Positions 29,301 through 37,105 of a stretch of 60,989 nucleotides of DNA are shown one piece after another. A program made the position numbers and the translations under genes. The stretch covers positions 1 through 60,989 of the forward strand of contig NZ_JAOTIN010000011.1 in NCBI RefSeq assembly GCF_025660655.1, read 5' to 3'. Origin of the DNA: Streptococcus sp. CSL10205-OR2 (GTDB lineage Bacteria; Bacillota; Bacilli; Lactobacillales; Streptococcaceae). The notes under the pieces were generated by a model. It made no database searches, had not been told where the DNA came from, and saw only the letters and a list, made by a program, of their open reading frames with translations. How positions within the stretch are numbered: the first letter of the stretch is position 1; every line of letters starts with the position of its first letter.

Positions 29301-29449
29301 TCACGACTCAACCGATGGCAAGTCAACCAACAGCAACGACATTACCAAAAACAGGTGATGAAACAACTGTTGTTTGGGTATTAATCGGTCTAGCAGCAAC
29401 AGCTAGCTCTGGAGTATTAGCTTTCAAGTGGAATAAAAAATACGACTGA
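26306..29449 (+). CDS. LPXTG-anchored M14-family zinc carboxypeptidase
   Basis: 1047 residues. Signal peptide 1-33 (cut after VHA). Ser/Thr/Glu-rich linker to about 125. The M14 metallopeptidase domain starts near 235 (YESYQTYEEMVAFVDD), with zinc ligands H327 and E330 in THADEQPG, H432 in LYDVHG, and a candidate catalytic Glu near 514-517. TENPDG and DPNRD complete the fold. A C-terminal accessory region follows (about 580-980), then LPKTG near 1013, a hydrophobic stretch and KKYD tail. Sortase-anchored on the cell wall. Strong GGAGG site. Regulated by the cre box. The natural substrate (host protein or peptidoglycan peptide) is unknown. Confidence 0.88.
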   Translation: MVKKRRLPKSIVGLSASFLLALMAEGIITPVHANDEQLSTVTTTQVENQSEPTENQNNVEQAAEFNTQTEVTPQEVIAPTVTEDSHLPKETAVETDTAANEVAIAETPIATQQAVAPITLEKQTVYLSETNEVAISVETPETDINWQVNGLPDKTFIIEDGTFTGEQLIAISNVQNTNGQYQATLTIKPLLGEDLGLRWPNNIRRSFRDYMGTYVLEGRNGAGELIVQKPLTFRPYESYQTYEEMVAFVDDTMTNHASDRYVGLEIIGKSAQGRDLRMGIVADKESDISDYLDHFTPQMLQDPASLIKQIADGKLDYKVPIIINNTHADEQPGIDIIAFLFNDFATKDTVGYQTLDANQNQVSVLLNVKDLLKHAILIFNFTENPDGDLLNTRSLANGIDPNRDAGYQANPETRAIATQISKWNPASLYDVHGFVKEFLIEPATPPHDLNFEYDLLEKTMLEQAKVMGTAGITSSKYTSFIIPRLDYGAGWDDAFSGYTAVYSMHHGVLGHTVEIPEMNQQSFYAGYAAVLAGINYNIQNKDEITINRLNYYFRGINKIEDKKAEDQFIDPNGNVVGRPKGDNPKFFPDYYVIPMGLSTESDSQQAFEMIAYLKRNGVVVNELTKDVGNYKKGDLVIDMAQAKRGYANHVLYKGNDESAWPEMYAEVVMNFPAMRGFKAEAIFSENLFKDVLGQPTHQMAPRTVVDEKASYYMIHNNSLSSIQAVNTLLKQGGKVYLTTDGYVVKTPDFSQLLMDFALLGTPLYNKEPIGIPLKPMKVYAPGNPNRNLGYPSVSEATLSLTQMGFEIVNSLDEADVLVLDSNQFDADLLGKKPTLIIGGSAMRKLERLGVLDGFDAETLDNGNSYEGLLRALVNKTNPLSSGYRANDLVYSNSGSWIKSLPPTFKQLLSVSPDNDFYISGWWPGHDAVKGQIMAIDGTYMDHPLFIYAGNPMNKLHTLYFYRWVSNAVLRGELTDFKVLSETPDKDVIVIDHNHTQMAITTQPMASQPTATTLPKTGDETTVVWVLIGLAATASSGVLAFKWNKKYD

Positions 29450-29518
29450 TATTTTGACATAAAAACAATCATCTGTTAGTTATTAAACCACTCAAAGCTT
29501 TTCAATAAAGTCGTCGAT

Positions 29519-29556
29519 AGGGTAATCATTGTGATGAATGATTACCCTGTCTTTTA
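29519..29556 (+). terminator. terminator of the M14 gene
   Basis: Perfect 12-base stem AGGGTAATCATT / AATGATTACCCT with a six-base loop, followed by GTCTTTTA. The rest of 29450-29749 is AT-rich and shows no gene. Confidence 0.85.
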
Positions 29557-29749
29557 TCCTATTTTATGAAGAAAAACACAACAAGAGTATTTCATATAAT
29601 ATTTTTTGAAAAATTGTTAAAATATTAGTGTATTTCATATTTTTTGTACTTTCAATCATTACAGATTTGGTCATTAAAATCACTACTGTTTATTTTAGAA
29701 ATAGTATTAACTCTAATTGAGATAAAAAGCTAACAAGGAAATTGAAACA

Positions 29750-30358
29750 ATGAAAAAAAATGAGAAAAAAGGGATTGCTATACTAACTCTAGCACTAGTT
29801 ATAATAAGCATAGTATTAGTTGTTTTTGCCATGTTAAATATACTCAGTAGATGGGTTCCTAGAATAATTAATATGTCAATCATTATTACTCTAATAGCAT
29901 TAATTGCAGCTATTATTGCTTTAGTACTCAATCGAAACAGAAAGAAAACCCTCTCTACATTAAGTTTATTATTTTCTGTTTTGACACTTATGATTGTCTT
30001 AGGCACTCAATGGTTTCAACAAAAATCTTTTCATGATCTGATTAATGAAAAAAATGAACAACTTAAGAATATTGAAAAAGAAACTGAAGAACATTTCAAG
30101 TGGACAAAAAAAGATTATGTTAATCTAGTTGTCGCAGAGGGCCAATCTGAAGTAACTGGTTCAAACTATGATGATATTGTAAAACAATTTGGAGAACCAA
30201 CCTCTACGCATGAATTGTCTTCTGGAAATGTGACTTACTTAGAAGTTGTTTATGACAATATGAGCTCTAAAAACTATAAATACATCGAACTAAAATTCAC
30301 TGAACAAGACGATGGCAATTGGTTGCTTACTTCTAAAAACGCCATTGGTTTTGAATAG
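29750..30358 (+). CDS. membrane protein with extracytoplasmic SmpA/BLIP-like domain
   Basis: 202 residues. Three hydrophobic segments (about 8-31, 38-60, 66-84), a short coiled linker, then a soluble domain from about 110 with VVAEGQSEVTGSNYDDIVKQFGEPTST. That YDDIVKQFGEPT pattern is typical of SmpA/OmlA- or DUF3862-like folds, which bind protein partners. I do not recognise a specific function. The gene stands alone between two terminators, with an AAGG site upstream. Confidence 0.6.
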   Translation: MKKNEKKGIAILTLALVIISIVLVVFAMLNILSRWVPRIINMSIIITLIALIAAIIALVLNRNRKKTLSTLSLLFSVLTLMIVLGTQWFQQKSFHDLINEKNEQLKNIEKETEEHFKWTKKDYVNLVVAEGQSEVTGSNYDDIVKQFGEPTSTHELSSGNVTYLEVVYDNMSSKNYKYIELKFTEQDDGNWLLTSKNAIGFE

Positions 30359-30398
30359 ACTATTTATCTCACTTTTTTATCCCTTAATATCATAGAAA

Positions 30399-30442
30399 AA
30401 CACCTCAATCATTAGATTTTGTGTCTAACGGTTGAGGTGTTA
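30399..30442 (+). terminator. terminator
   Basis: AACACCTCAA pairs with TTGAGGTGTT, with additional inner pairs ATTAGA/TCTAA. It follows the membrane protein gene. Confidence 0.75.
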
Positions 30443-30491
30443 TTCATTTAGCAAAAAGTTTAAAATAGTTAATTAAATCGATTTAATATTA

Positions 30492-30719
30492 TTAAGCGCG
30501 CTCTGTGTTTAAGTCAATAATCAGATGGTCACACGTCTCACAAGCAAAAGTAACCGTTTTAGGCCTTCCGAGTAATTGTTTGTTGGGTTTTAATTTGATG
30601 CCATCTGTTACCCAAATACCACCCAAAGCTTTTTTATCAGCTGGACTCCATTTTAAGGCATAACGATCACCATAAATGAAGCCTTGGGTCATTTCTTTGT
30701 GACATTTTGGACATTCCAT
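30492..30719 (-). CDS. small zinc-ribbon protein (DUF6487-like)
   Basis: 75 residues with two CxxC knuckles (CPKC at 3-6 and CETC near 62), spaced by a basic central part with GRPKTVTFAC. This matches the PF20097/DUF6487 type of small zinc ribbon of unknown role. GGAGGAG site on the minus strand. Single gene. Confidence 0.7.
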   Translation of the reverse strand: MECPKCHKEMTQGFIYGDRYALKWSPADKKALGGIWVTDGIKLKPNKQLLGRPKTVTFACETCDHLIIDLNTERA

Positions 30720-30854
30720 ATATATCTCCTCCTTTTTTATAATTAAAGAATATCATAAAAAGACAGCGCTAACAATACTTTTGTTTTGATATTTAGAGTA
30801 TTTTATTATTTTTATCCGTTATGCACTATTTTGACAATACAAAAGGTGATTTCT

Positions 30855-30883
30855 TTGTTTTATCCCTAAAATCACGTTATAAT
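30855..30883 (+). promoter_or_regulatory. promoter of the M48-like protease gene
   Basis: TTGTTT (30855-30860), a 17-base spacer, TATAAT (30878-30883). Confidence 0.75.
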
Positions 30884-30925
30884 AGCTTTAATCATAGATG
30901 CTCAAACTTAGAAATGAGGATTGCC

Positions 30926-31759
30926 ATGTCCCAAACACCCCCTACGCCAGATCTTAAAAAACTACGTCACAAGATGGAAATCCCCTTACTAAGATTAGGT
31001 TACCTTGCGACTCTTTTAACAACCATTATCGCTATCATATTGCTTTTTTCAGGTATCCCTTTACGAGAATGGATACTGGGTGTTTTAGTGGTATTATTTG
31101 CTCCAATAACAGCCTTTATCATGGCAAGATATCTCTATTTTTCAAATGTTGCTAATGGTATTGAAGTGACAAAGAGACAATTTCCAGAACTACATACCAC
31201 CTATCAAGAAATTGCTTCAAAAATGGGATTTACTAGAGAGTCACCAGCTCCTCCCCTCTATATCAAAAACGGTAATGGCCTTTTGAGTGCTTTTACAGGT
31301 AAATGTTCACTTTCAAAAACCTATATTGTCATTCATAGTGATATTATTGCTATTGCTTACCATAACAATGATTGGCGCATTGTTCGCTATACTATTGCAC
31401 ATGAACTAGGACATATCAAGTGCCAGCATTCTCAATTCAGGAGATTATTAGCACAACCTGTTTTAAAATTCTTTCTACTGGATAAAGCATTACATCGTGC
31501 CCAGGAATATTCAGCTGACCGAGTGGCCTGTTACTATGATTCAAAAGATGCCTTATCCGCTATCTACCTCTATGCTGGTAAACAATTAGGAAGTTATGTT
31601 AACATAAGTGAGTATTTTAATACCATCGCAAAACATGATGATGATTTTTCTTTAAAAATAGCTAATGCGATGAGCAATTATCCTGTTGGTTACCGAAGAA
31701 TGCAAATCCTAAGACAAATGCAGAGTCAGGGTTATGATGTTCATGGAAAACTCTTATAA
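30926..31759 (+). CDS. M48-family membrane zinc protease
   Basis: 277 residues from the ATG at 30926, which follows GAGG at 8 bases; earlier in-frame starts precede or overlap the promoter. Two N-terminal membrane segments (about 20-70), then a soluble domain with the zinc motif HELGH (in YTIAHELGHIKCQ) and the later EYSADRVA, whose Glu completes the site. HtpX/M48-type proteases degrade misfolded membrane proteins or mature peptides; this short form's target is unknown. Confidence 0.82.
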   Translation: MSQTPPTPDLKKLRHKMEIPLLRLGYLATLLTTIIAIILLFSGIPLREWILGVLVVLFAPITAFIMARYLYFSNVANGIEVTKRQFPELHTTYQEIASKMGFTRESPAPPLYIKNGNGLLSAFTGKCSLSKTYIVIHSDIIAIAYHNNDWRIVRYTIAHELGHIKCQHSQFRRLLAQPVLKFFLLDKALHRAQEYSADRVACYYDSKDALSAIYLYAGKQLGSYVNISEYFNTIAKHDDDFSLKIANAMSNYPVGYRRMQILRQMQSQGYDVHGKLL

Positions 31760-31790
31760 AATGACACGCCTAACGCCATCATTATTTACT

Positions 31791-31813
31791 AAGCCTGATA
31801 AACAGGCTTTTTT
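31791..31813 (+). terminator. terminator of the M48 gene
   Basis: AAGCCTG-ATAAA-CAGGCTT followed by TTTTA. Confidence 0.85.
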
Positions 31814-31876
31814 AATACTCTGATCATACTACATCAATTTTTTCTTTCTATTCTATCAACATTCAAAAACAAACAG

Positions 31877-31905
31877 TTGATAAATCTACAAATGTAGTCT
31901 ATAAT
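31877..31905 (+). promoter_or_regulatory. copB promoter with cop box (CopY operator)
   Basis: TTGATA (31877-31882), a 17-base spacer, TATAAT (31900-31905). The spacer contains TACAAATGTA (31887-31896), a perfect CopY operator (TACANNTGTA). CopY itself is not encoded in the window, so regulation is in trans. Confidence 0.88.
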
Positions 31906-31961
31906 TAATGAACAGAATGTCATACCTACAAATACCACAACCCTATCAAAGGAGGAGAGTA

Positions 31962-34214
31962 ATGACTAAACATGACGAGCACCACCACAACAATCATGAT
32001 GATATGCCGATGATACATCATAAACATGAGCATATGGAACATAAACATATGAAACATGAACATATGGAACATGAACATATGGAACACGAGCATATGAAAC
32101 ACAAGCATATGGAACACGAGCATATGGAACACGAGCATATGGAACACGAGCATATGGAACATGGGCATATGGGGCATGGGCATATGGGGCATGGGCATAT
32201 GGGGCACGAGCATATGGAACACGAGCATATGGGGCATGGGCATATGGGGCACGATCACTCTCACCACATCTTACAGTTTAAACAAAAATTTTGGGTGACT
32301 CTGGTGTTAGCCATTCCCGTTATCTTCTTATCACCTTTTATGGGATACCAGTTGCCTTTTCAGTTTCAATTTAGAGGCTCTGACTGGATCGTCGCATTAC
32401 TTTCTACCATTATCTATTTTTATGGTGGAGAACCTTTTTTAACAGGTGGTAGAGATGAAATAAAAGCAAAGACACCAGGAATGATGCTACTTATTGCTAT
32501 GGGGATTAGTGTTGCCTATCTTTATTCTATCTACGCCTTTTTCATAAACACCTTTAGTCATCAAGGGCATATCATGGACTTCTTCTGGGAATTGGCCAGT
32601 CTTGTTGTTATCATGCTTTTGGGGCATTGGATTGAAATGTCTGCCATCTCAAATGCCAGCTCATCACTCCAAAAACTTGCCGCCTTACTGCCTGATGATG
32701 TGATTCGACTTACCAATGGCCAAGAAGAAACCATTGCCATAACGGATGTTCAACGTGATGATGTACTTATTGTTAAAGCCGGTGCTAAAATACCTGCCGA
32801 TGGTATTGTTATCGCTGGAGAAAGTCTCATTGACGAATCGGCTATTACCGGTGAATCAAAAGGAGTTGTTAAAAAAGAAAATGATCCGGTCATTGGTGGA
32901 GCAATAAATGGTGATAGTGTTCTCACCATTAGAGTTGCCGCGGCTGGAGATGACAGTTTCTTAGCACAAGTTATGACCCTTGTTCGTCAAGCACAAAATG
33001 ATAAATCTCGCTTAGAAATCCTTTCTGACCGTGTGGCGAAATGGCTCTTTTATATTGCAACAAGTGTTGGCTTAATCACTTTTCTTATCTGGTCTCTTCT
33101 AACTGACCTACCAACAGCACTTCAATACACAGTGACTGTTTTGATTATTGCCTGTCCACACGCGCTTGGTCTTGCCATTCCCTTAGTCGTTTCTCGCTCA
33201 ACAACACTTGCCGCTCAAAACGGTCTTTTACTCAAAAAAAGAATGGCTTTAGAAACAGCTAGCCATTTAGATGCTATCTTCCTTGATAAAACAGGAACTC
33301 TAACCAAAGGTGCCTTTGAAGTTGTAGCGGTTGAAGCACTTGAAGAAATGAGTGTGACAGACATTCTCGCCTATACTGGTGCCCTAGAAAAAAATTCAAA
33401 CCATCCGATTGCCAAAAGCATTATGACTTACCTCAAGGAACAAAATATCACTAGCTTTTCTACAGATCACACTGATAATTTGTCTGGCAAAGGTATTTCT
33501 GGCACAGTTGAAGGAAAATCCGTTAAAATCATTAATCAAAAAGAGTTGGAAAACCTACAATATGTGATTTCTAACGACCGTTTAAGCAACTATCAAAAAC
33601 AGGGCTACACCCTTAGTTTTGTGATTATTGATGACAAATTAGTTGGTCTCATTGCCCTTGGAGATACCATCAAACCAGAAGCACTACCTTTCATTCAATC
33701 CTTAAAACAAAGACAAATAACACCAATCATGCTAACAGGAGATAACCAAGAATCTGCCGCTAAAGTGGCTCAATATCTTGGGATTACCAACTACTTCTCA
33801 GAATTACTACCAACTGACAAGGAAAAACAGATTGCAGATTACGTTGCCAGTGGGAAAAAAGCTGCCATGGTTGGTGATGGGATTAACGACGCACCAAGCC
33901 TAGCAAGAGCAAGTGTCGGCATTGCTATTGGAGCAGGAACTGATATTGCCATAGATTCTGCAGATGTTGTTTTAACCAACAGCAACCCCGAAGATATCCT
34001 TCATTTTGTTGATTTAGCCAAACAAACACACCGCAAAATGATTCAAAATCTATGGTGGGGAGCTGGATACAATCTAATTACCATACCATTAGCGGCTGGC
34101 ATTTTAGCCCCAATTGGCTTTACCTTAAATCCTGCTATTGGCGCCATTTTAATGTCCTTTTCAACAGTTATTGTGGCCATCAATGCTATGACACTAAAAA
34201 TCAAAGAGAATTAA
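31962..34214 (+). CDS. copB: CopB-type P1B copper/silver-exporting ATPase
   Basis: 750 residues from the ATG at 31962 (AAAGGAGGAG site; an earlier ATG at 31908 lies just after the -10 box). Cytoplasmic N-terminus of about 100 residues, almost entirely His, Met, Glu and Gly in HMxHx units. Eight membrane segments follow. The ion motif CPH in IACPHALGLAIP defines the CopB/P1B-3 group. TGES is present in AITGESKG, the phosphorylated Asp in DKTGTLT, NHP in the nucleotide domain, and GDGINDAPSLA. It expels copper (or silver) and is induced when CopY leaves the cop box. No copA or copZ adjacent. Confidence 0.92.
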   Translation: MTKHDEHHHNNHDDMPMIHHKHEHMEHKHMKHEHMEHEHMEHEHMKHKHMEHEHMEHEHMEHEHMEHGHMGHGHMGHGHMGHEHMEHEHMGHGHMGHDHSHHILQFKQKFWVTLVLAIPVIFLSPFMGYQLPFQFQFRGSDWIVALLSTIIYFYGGEPFLTGGRDEIKAKTPGMMLLIAMGISVAYLYSIYAFFINTFSHQGHIMDFFWELASLVVIMLLGHWIEMSAISNASSSLQKLAALLPDDVIRLTNGQEETIAITDVQRDDVLIVKAGAKIPADGIVIAGESLIDESAITGESKGVVKKENDPVIGGAINGDSVLTIRVAAAGDDSFLAQVMTLVRQAQNDKSRLEILSDRVAKWLFYIATSVGLITFLIWSLLTDLPTALQYTVTVLIIACPHALGLAIPLVVSRSTTLAAQNGLLLKKRMALETASHLDAIFLDKTGTLTKGAFEVVAVEALEEMSVTDILAYTGALEKNSNHPIAKSIMTYLKEQNITSFSTDHTDNLSGKGISGTVEGKSVKIINQKELENLQYVISNDRLSNYQKQGYTLSFVIIDDKLVGLIALGDTIKPEALPFIQSLKQRQITPIMLTGDNQESAAKVAQYLGITNYFSELLPTDKEKQIADYVASGKKAAMVGDGINDAPSLARASVGIAIGAGTDIAIDSADVVLTNSNPEDILHFVDLAKQTHRKMIQNLWWGAGYNLITIPLAAGILAPIGFTLNPAIGAILMSFSTVIVAINAMTLKIKEN
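32031..32255 (+). repeat. 15 x 15-bp His/Met tandem repeat
   Basis: The unit begins CATATG and occurs at exact 15-base steps from 32031 to 32241, encoding HMxHx with x mostly Glu, Lys or Gly. Adjacent identical and alternating units show recent slippage. The minus strand is also open here, a by-product of the repeat. Confidence 0.93.
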
Positions 34215-34217
34215 AGA

Positions 34218-34256
34218 AAAGCAGACGTTTAGAAAAAACGTCCGCTTTTTTTATTT
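34218..34256 (+). terminator. copB terminator
   Basis: AAAAGC-A-GACGTTT pairs with AAACGTC-C-GCTTTT, then TTTATTTTTT. The 3' arm is part of the 55-bp direct repeat that starts at 34235. Confidence 0.88.
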
Positions 34257-34289
34257 TTTAAAGTAAGCCTTGTAATCTGAGACAATGAT
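34235..34289. repeat. 55-bp direct repeat, left copy (symporter tail duplicate)
   Basis: Matches 40135-40189 at 54 of 55 bases. On the minus strand it encodes the last 12 codons and stop of the symporter (IIVSDYKAYFKK). The only difference is a silent Tyr codon change. It marks the left edge of an inserted segment. Confidence 0.92.
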
Positions 34290-34294
34290 TTTCT

Positions 34295-34321
34295 AAAAAT
34301 GATTAAGCTATCATCATTTTT
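34295..34321 (-). terminator. terminator of the ABC transporter genes
   Basis: AAAAATGAT pairs with ATCATTTTT. Located just after the last ABC gene on the minus strand and just inside the left repeat. Confidence 0.65.
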
Positions 34322-34327
34322 TCATCA

Positions 34328-35098
34328 TTAAAACTCCAAATGTTTAAATTTCTTGAGACTAAAAACACTGCCAAGTACTGCATAAAGCAATGTAATGACT
34401 AAGGAACCCACAAATCCTATCCACATATCAGGAACAGTTTCTATAAATTGCTTATAGCCACTTGGAAAGAGCATTGCCATTGGTCCGCCAATCATTGGCA
34501 TAATCATCATCACTATTGTAAAGACAATGGCTGTTGTCATTGTAGCTCCCGTTCCAAAACGAAGAGACACTAAAGAGGCAACAGAAATAGAGACAATTCC
34601 TTTCAGAAACACTGTAAACAATCCAAGTAATTCTAACAAAGTGTAGTACAAAGTATCTGACATAAAACGAGTAGTCCCAAAGTCTAAATGAGCAACTCGA
34701 GTATAATGTACTAGCAATGATGAGAGAAAAAATAAAGCAAAATAGATGACTAAAATGATAATAAGGCTAAAATATTTAGAAAGATAAATATTTTTTCGAT
34801 TAATATCTTTATATAAGAACATCGTGTGGTCATCAGTTTCTCTTCTAAAAACCGAAATCGTTAAGAAATAGAGGGCTAATGTCGGTAAAATCAGCATATC
34901 CATAGAATTCATCATCATATCTGCAAAATCAAGATAACCGACTTTTATACCATCTGCATTCGCAATTTGCATGAAATTAGATTGTCCAAAAAATGATGCA
35001 ACAAAATAGATAAGAGGATATAAACTAAATGCTAAAAATAGTTTCGTTTCCTTACGTTTCCATACTGACTCAAACACAGCTGAAAAAATTTGCTTCAT
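34328..35098 (-). CDS. ABC-2-type permease (peptide-resistance type), subunit 1
   Basis: 256 residues with six hydrophobic segments and no signal peptide. Shares the pattern FLYKDINRKNIYLSKYFS with the other permease of the island (FLYKDINRTKIFNAK), so the two are paralogues. The layout of one ATPase plus two roughly 250-residue permeases next to a Blp/Sil-like sensor resembles transporters that give self-immunity or resistance to antimicrobial peptides (LanFEG-like). The start lies 3 bases after the ATPase stop, so the two are coupled. Substrate is inference. Confidence 0.7.
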   Translation of the reverse strand: MKQIFSAVFESVWKRKETKLFLAFSLYPLIYFVASFFGQSNFMQIANADGIKVGYLDFADMMMNSMDMLILPTLALYFLTISVFRRETDDHTMFLYKDINRKNIYLSKYFSLIIILVIYFALFFLSSLLVHYTRVAHLDFGTTRFMSDTLYYTLLELLGLFTVFLKGIVSISVASLVSLRFGTGATMTTAIVFTIVMMIMPMIGGPMAMLFPSGYKQFIETVPDMWIGFVGSLVITLLYAVLGSVFSLKKFKHLEF

Positions 35099-35101
35099 AA
35101 T

Positions 35102-35974
35102 CTACCCTTTCATAAATACTTCCTTTAAGTGATTTTCTTTCACTTCAATAGAGACAATCAAATTGTTAGTTGCCAAAACACTAAAAATAGTGTTAAGAGC
35201 TATACTGTCATTAGCTGTTGAAATCTCTAGTTTGTCTTCATCCAATGTAATAGAATCACTTAAATAATTTAATAACAGTTCTTTATTGCTATGTGGAACC
35301 AAATGTACAACCACACTAGGCTGTTCTTTCCTTTCAAATGATTCAGCGAGTTGGCCTTTTTCAATATAAACATACCGATTACACAAGGCTTCTAATTCTC
35401 CCAACTGATGACTAGAGATTAACATTGAAATTTGACGTTCACTTGACCACTGCTTAAGGATATCAATTAATTTTTGTACACCAATAGGATCTAGACCAAC
35501 AAATGGTTCGTCTAGGATAAGAAAATCTGGTTCAGCAACCAGGGCAATTGCTAGGGCGGTTCGTTGCTTCATACCAAACGAGAAGCCTTTAGGTTTTCTA
35601 TTTCTCGCATCCCAAAGCTCTACTAATTTTAATGTTTTCTCAATATTAGGATATAAGTCTTGTTTACCATGTAATTTCAAGTAGAATTTCAAATTATCAA
35701 TGACAGACATTTCTGGATAAAACACTGGATCAATCATAATCCCAAAATCTTCTAAAACATTATCTTGGCTGTTGATATCTGTACCCTTATAGATAATTTT
35801 TCCTGAAGTTGGTCTTTGCGATTTAGCCATCATTTTCATCAAAGTTGACTTTCCCGCACCATTTTTACCAATTAATCCTACAATTTCTCCTTTGTCAATT
35901 TCAAGAGAAACATCTGAGAGAGAATAAAAATCATTCCCAGAGAATTTTTTTGAAAGATTTTCAATTTTAAGCAT
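35102..35974 (-). CDS. ABC transporter ATP-binding protein
   Basis: 290 residues. Walker A GLIGKNGAGKSTLMK near residue 35, signature FSFGMKQRTALAIAL, Walker B FLILDEPFVGLDP, and switch His in ISSHQLGE are all intact. The signature reads FSFGMKQR, typical for drug/bacteriocin-immunity exporters. A C-terminal accessory region of about 80 residues follows. It energises the permeases at 34328-35098 and 36150-36890. GGAG site present. Confidence 0.88.
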   Translation of the reverse strand: MLKIENLSKKFSGNDFYSLSDVSLEIDKGEIVGLIGKNGAGKSTLMKMMAKSQRPTSGKIIYKGTDINSQDNVLEDFGIMIDPVFYPEMSVIDNLKFYLKLHGKQDLYPNIEKTLKLVELWDARNRKPKGFSFGMKQRTALAIALVAEPDFLILDEPFVGLDPIGVQKLIDILKQWSSERQISMLISSHQLGELEALCNRYVYIEKGQLAESFERKEQPSVVVHLVPHSNKELLLNYLSDSITLDEDKLEISTANDSIALNTIFSVLATNNLIVSIEVKENHLKEVFMKG

Positions 35975-36149
35975 ATTGCCACTCCTTATTAGACATTTTT
36001 AGTGAGATAAAATGATAAGCTAGAAAACAAGCAAATGAAAGTATCATCCGGTTGATTTCTTCTTATACAGTAATTGACAGATAAAGATTCCTCCAATATG
36101 GTGTTGTTGCTAAATCAATAACAAAAATAAGAACAACATACCAGAGTTT
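35975..36149 (-). other. gap with possible decayed coding tail
   Basis: Directly after the stop of the upstream permease, the same frame stays open for 28 codons (about 36149-36065), reading as a hydrophobic, membrane-like segment, then stops again. It has no start codon or ribosome site in that frame. It may be a lost C-terminus or chance. The GGAG site of the ATPase gene is at the left end. Confidence 0.3.
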
Positions 36150-36890
36150 CTAAAATTCTATCTTTTTAAACTTGTTTTTCCCTCTAATATAAAAGAAGAC
36201 AAAATAAGTGATAGAAATAATAACAGATAATATCACTGCCAGTGGGAAATTAGTGGTTGCTAGTTTTACGTAACCATTAGGAAAAAGATAGTTAATCCCA
36301 ATTAACATAGGTGCTACCGACGAAGCCAGTGAAAAGAAGACACCAGTTAATACTGATTGAACAGCTCTTGAAGAAACTGAAACCATGACAACTAAAGCAA
36401 TAGTGATAACATTTAATCCTAACGTTGTTAATAACGAAAATATTGTTGAAACCACTTCAGGTGTTTTTTCTGAAATGAGGTTTGTTGCTACCAATCCTTT
36501 GGGAGCCATGATGCCATAATAGGCTATCAAACTAGTTAGCACCGTGCCAACAAAGAACAACCCATAGATAACTAGAAGACCGATTAACTTGGCATTAAAG
36601 ATTTTCGTTCTGTTAATATCTTTATACAGAAACATTATCCCTGACTCAATTTCATCTCTAAACACTGATGATATGACCAAAGAAAATAACAAGACTGGTA
36701 ATACAAAACGAAATTGAGTGCTCACAGCTGAATCTAGAAAGGCTAAAAAATTACTTGTCAATTTTGAATTCAAACCATCCATAAATTCTGCCATAATGGG
36801 AACCAATATTGGTAGAAAGATAAATGATAAGAATATTTTTACATCTCTTCTGTTAAAAATTGATTTAAAAACTGATTTGAAAAACACCAT
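36150..36890 (-). CDS. ABC-2-type permease, subunit 2
   Basis: 246 residues, six hydrophobic segments, paralogous to the permease at 34328-35098. Begins MVFFKSVFKSIFNRRDVKIF, a cytoplasmic amphipathic start shared in style with its partner. GAGGTGG site upstream. It is first of the three ABC genes and has its own promoter (36924-36929) preceded by a repeat that may be the binding site of the adjacent LytTR regulators. The 175-base gap to the ATPase gene is larger than usual within such operons. Confidence 0.7.
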   Translation of the reverse strand: MVFFKSVFKSIFNRRDVKIFLSFIFLPILVPIMAEFMDGLNSKLTSNFLAFLDSAVSTQFRFVLPVLLFSLVISSVFRDEIESGIMFLYKDINRTKIFNAKLIGLLVIYGLFFVGTVLTSLIAYYGIMAPKGLVATNLISEKTPEVVSTIFSLLTTLGLNVITIALVVMVSVSSRAVQSVLTGVFFSLASSVAPMLIGINYLFPNGYVKLATTNFPLAVILSVIISITYFVFFYIRGKNKFKKIEF

Positions 36891-36923
36891 ATTCCACCTC
36901 GTTTATTCATTTTTACAATAATC

Positions 36924-37006
36924 AGTATAGGATAACTCATAAAGAAAAAGTGTTAAATCTAATGAATAGCTTATTTTTTGTCATGAACAGTTGTTTACAA
37001 ACTGTT
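36924..37006 (-). promoter_or_regulatory. promoter and candidate LytTR-regulator site of the ABC genes
   Basis: Minus strand TATACT (36929-36924). Further upstream, 36985-37005 reads AACAGTTTGTAAACAACTGTT and continues as CATGACA, giving two related ACxGTT elements and an inverted AACAGTT/AACTGTT. The CTGTTCATGACA part resembles BlpR-type repeats. Spacing of about 55 bases to the -10 suits activation. Binding is inferred. Confidence 0.4.
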
Positions 37007-37034
37007 TCTTATTTTTTAAGCTTTTATCACTCAT

Positions 37035-37061
37035 AAAAAGAAGACCAGCTAGCTGATCTTC
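37035..37061 (-). terminator. terminator of the regulatory operon
   Basis: GAAGATCAGCT pairs with AGCTGGTCTTC and is followed by TTTTT on the minus strand, 45 bases past the kinase stop. Confidence 0.88.
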
Positions 37062-37105
37062 CATGATTAGTTAATTATTATGCCATTTACGGATGGCTTA
37101 AACTT

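Noticed and set aside
32031..32255. Possible CRISPR array
   Set aside because: Contiguous 15-bp units with no spacers, and they encode an in-frame His/Met region.
31926..32267. 113-codon open frame opposite the CopB repeat
   Set aside because: It is produced by the 15-bp repeat read on the other strand (monotonous HMLVF/HMPMP units) and has no ribosome binding site or promoter.
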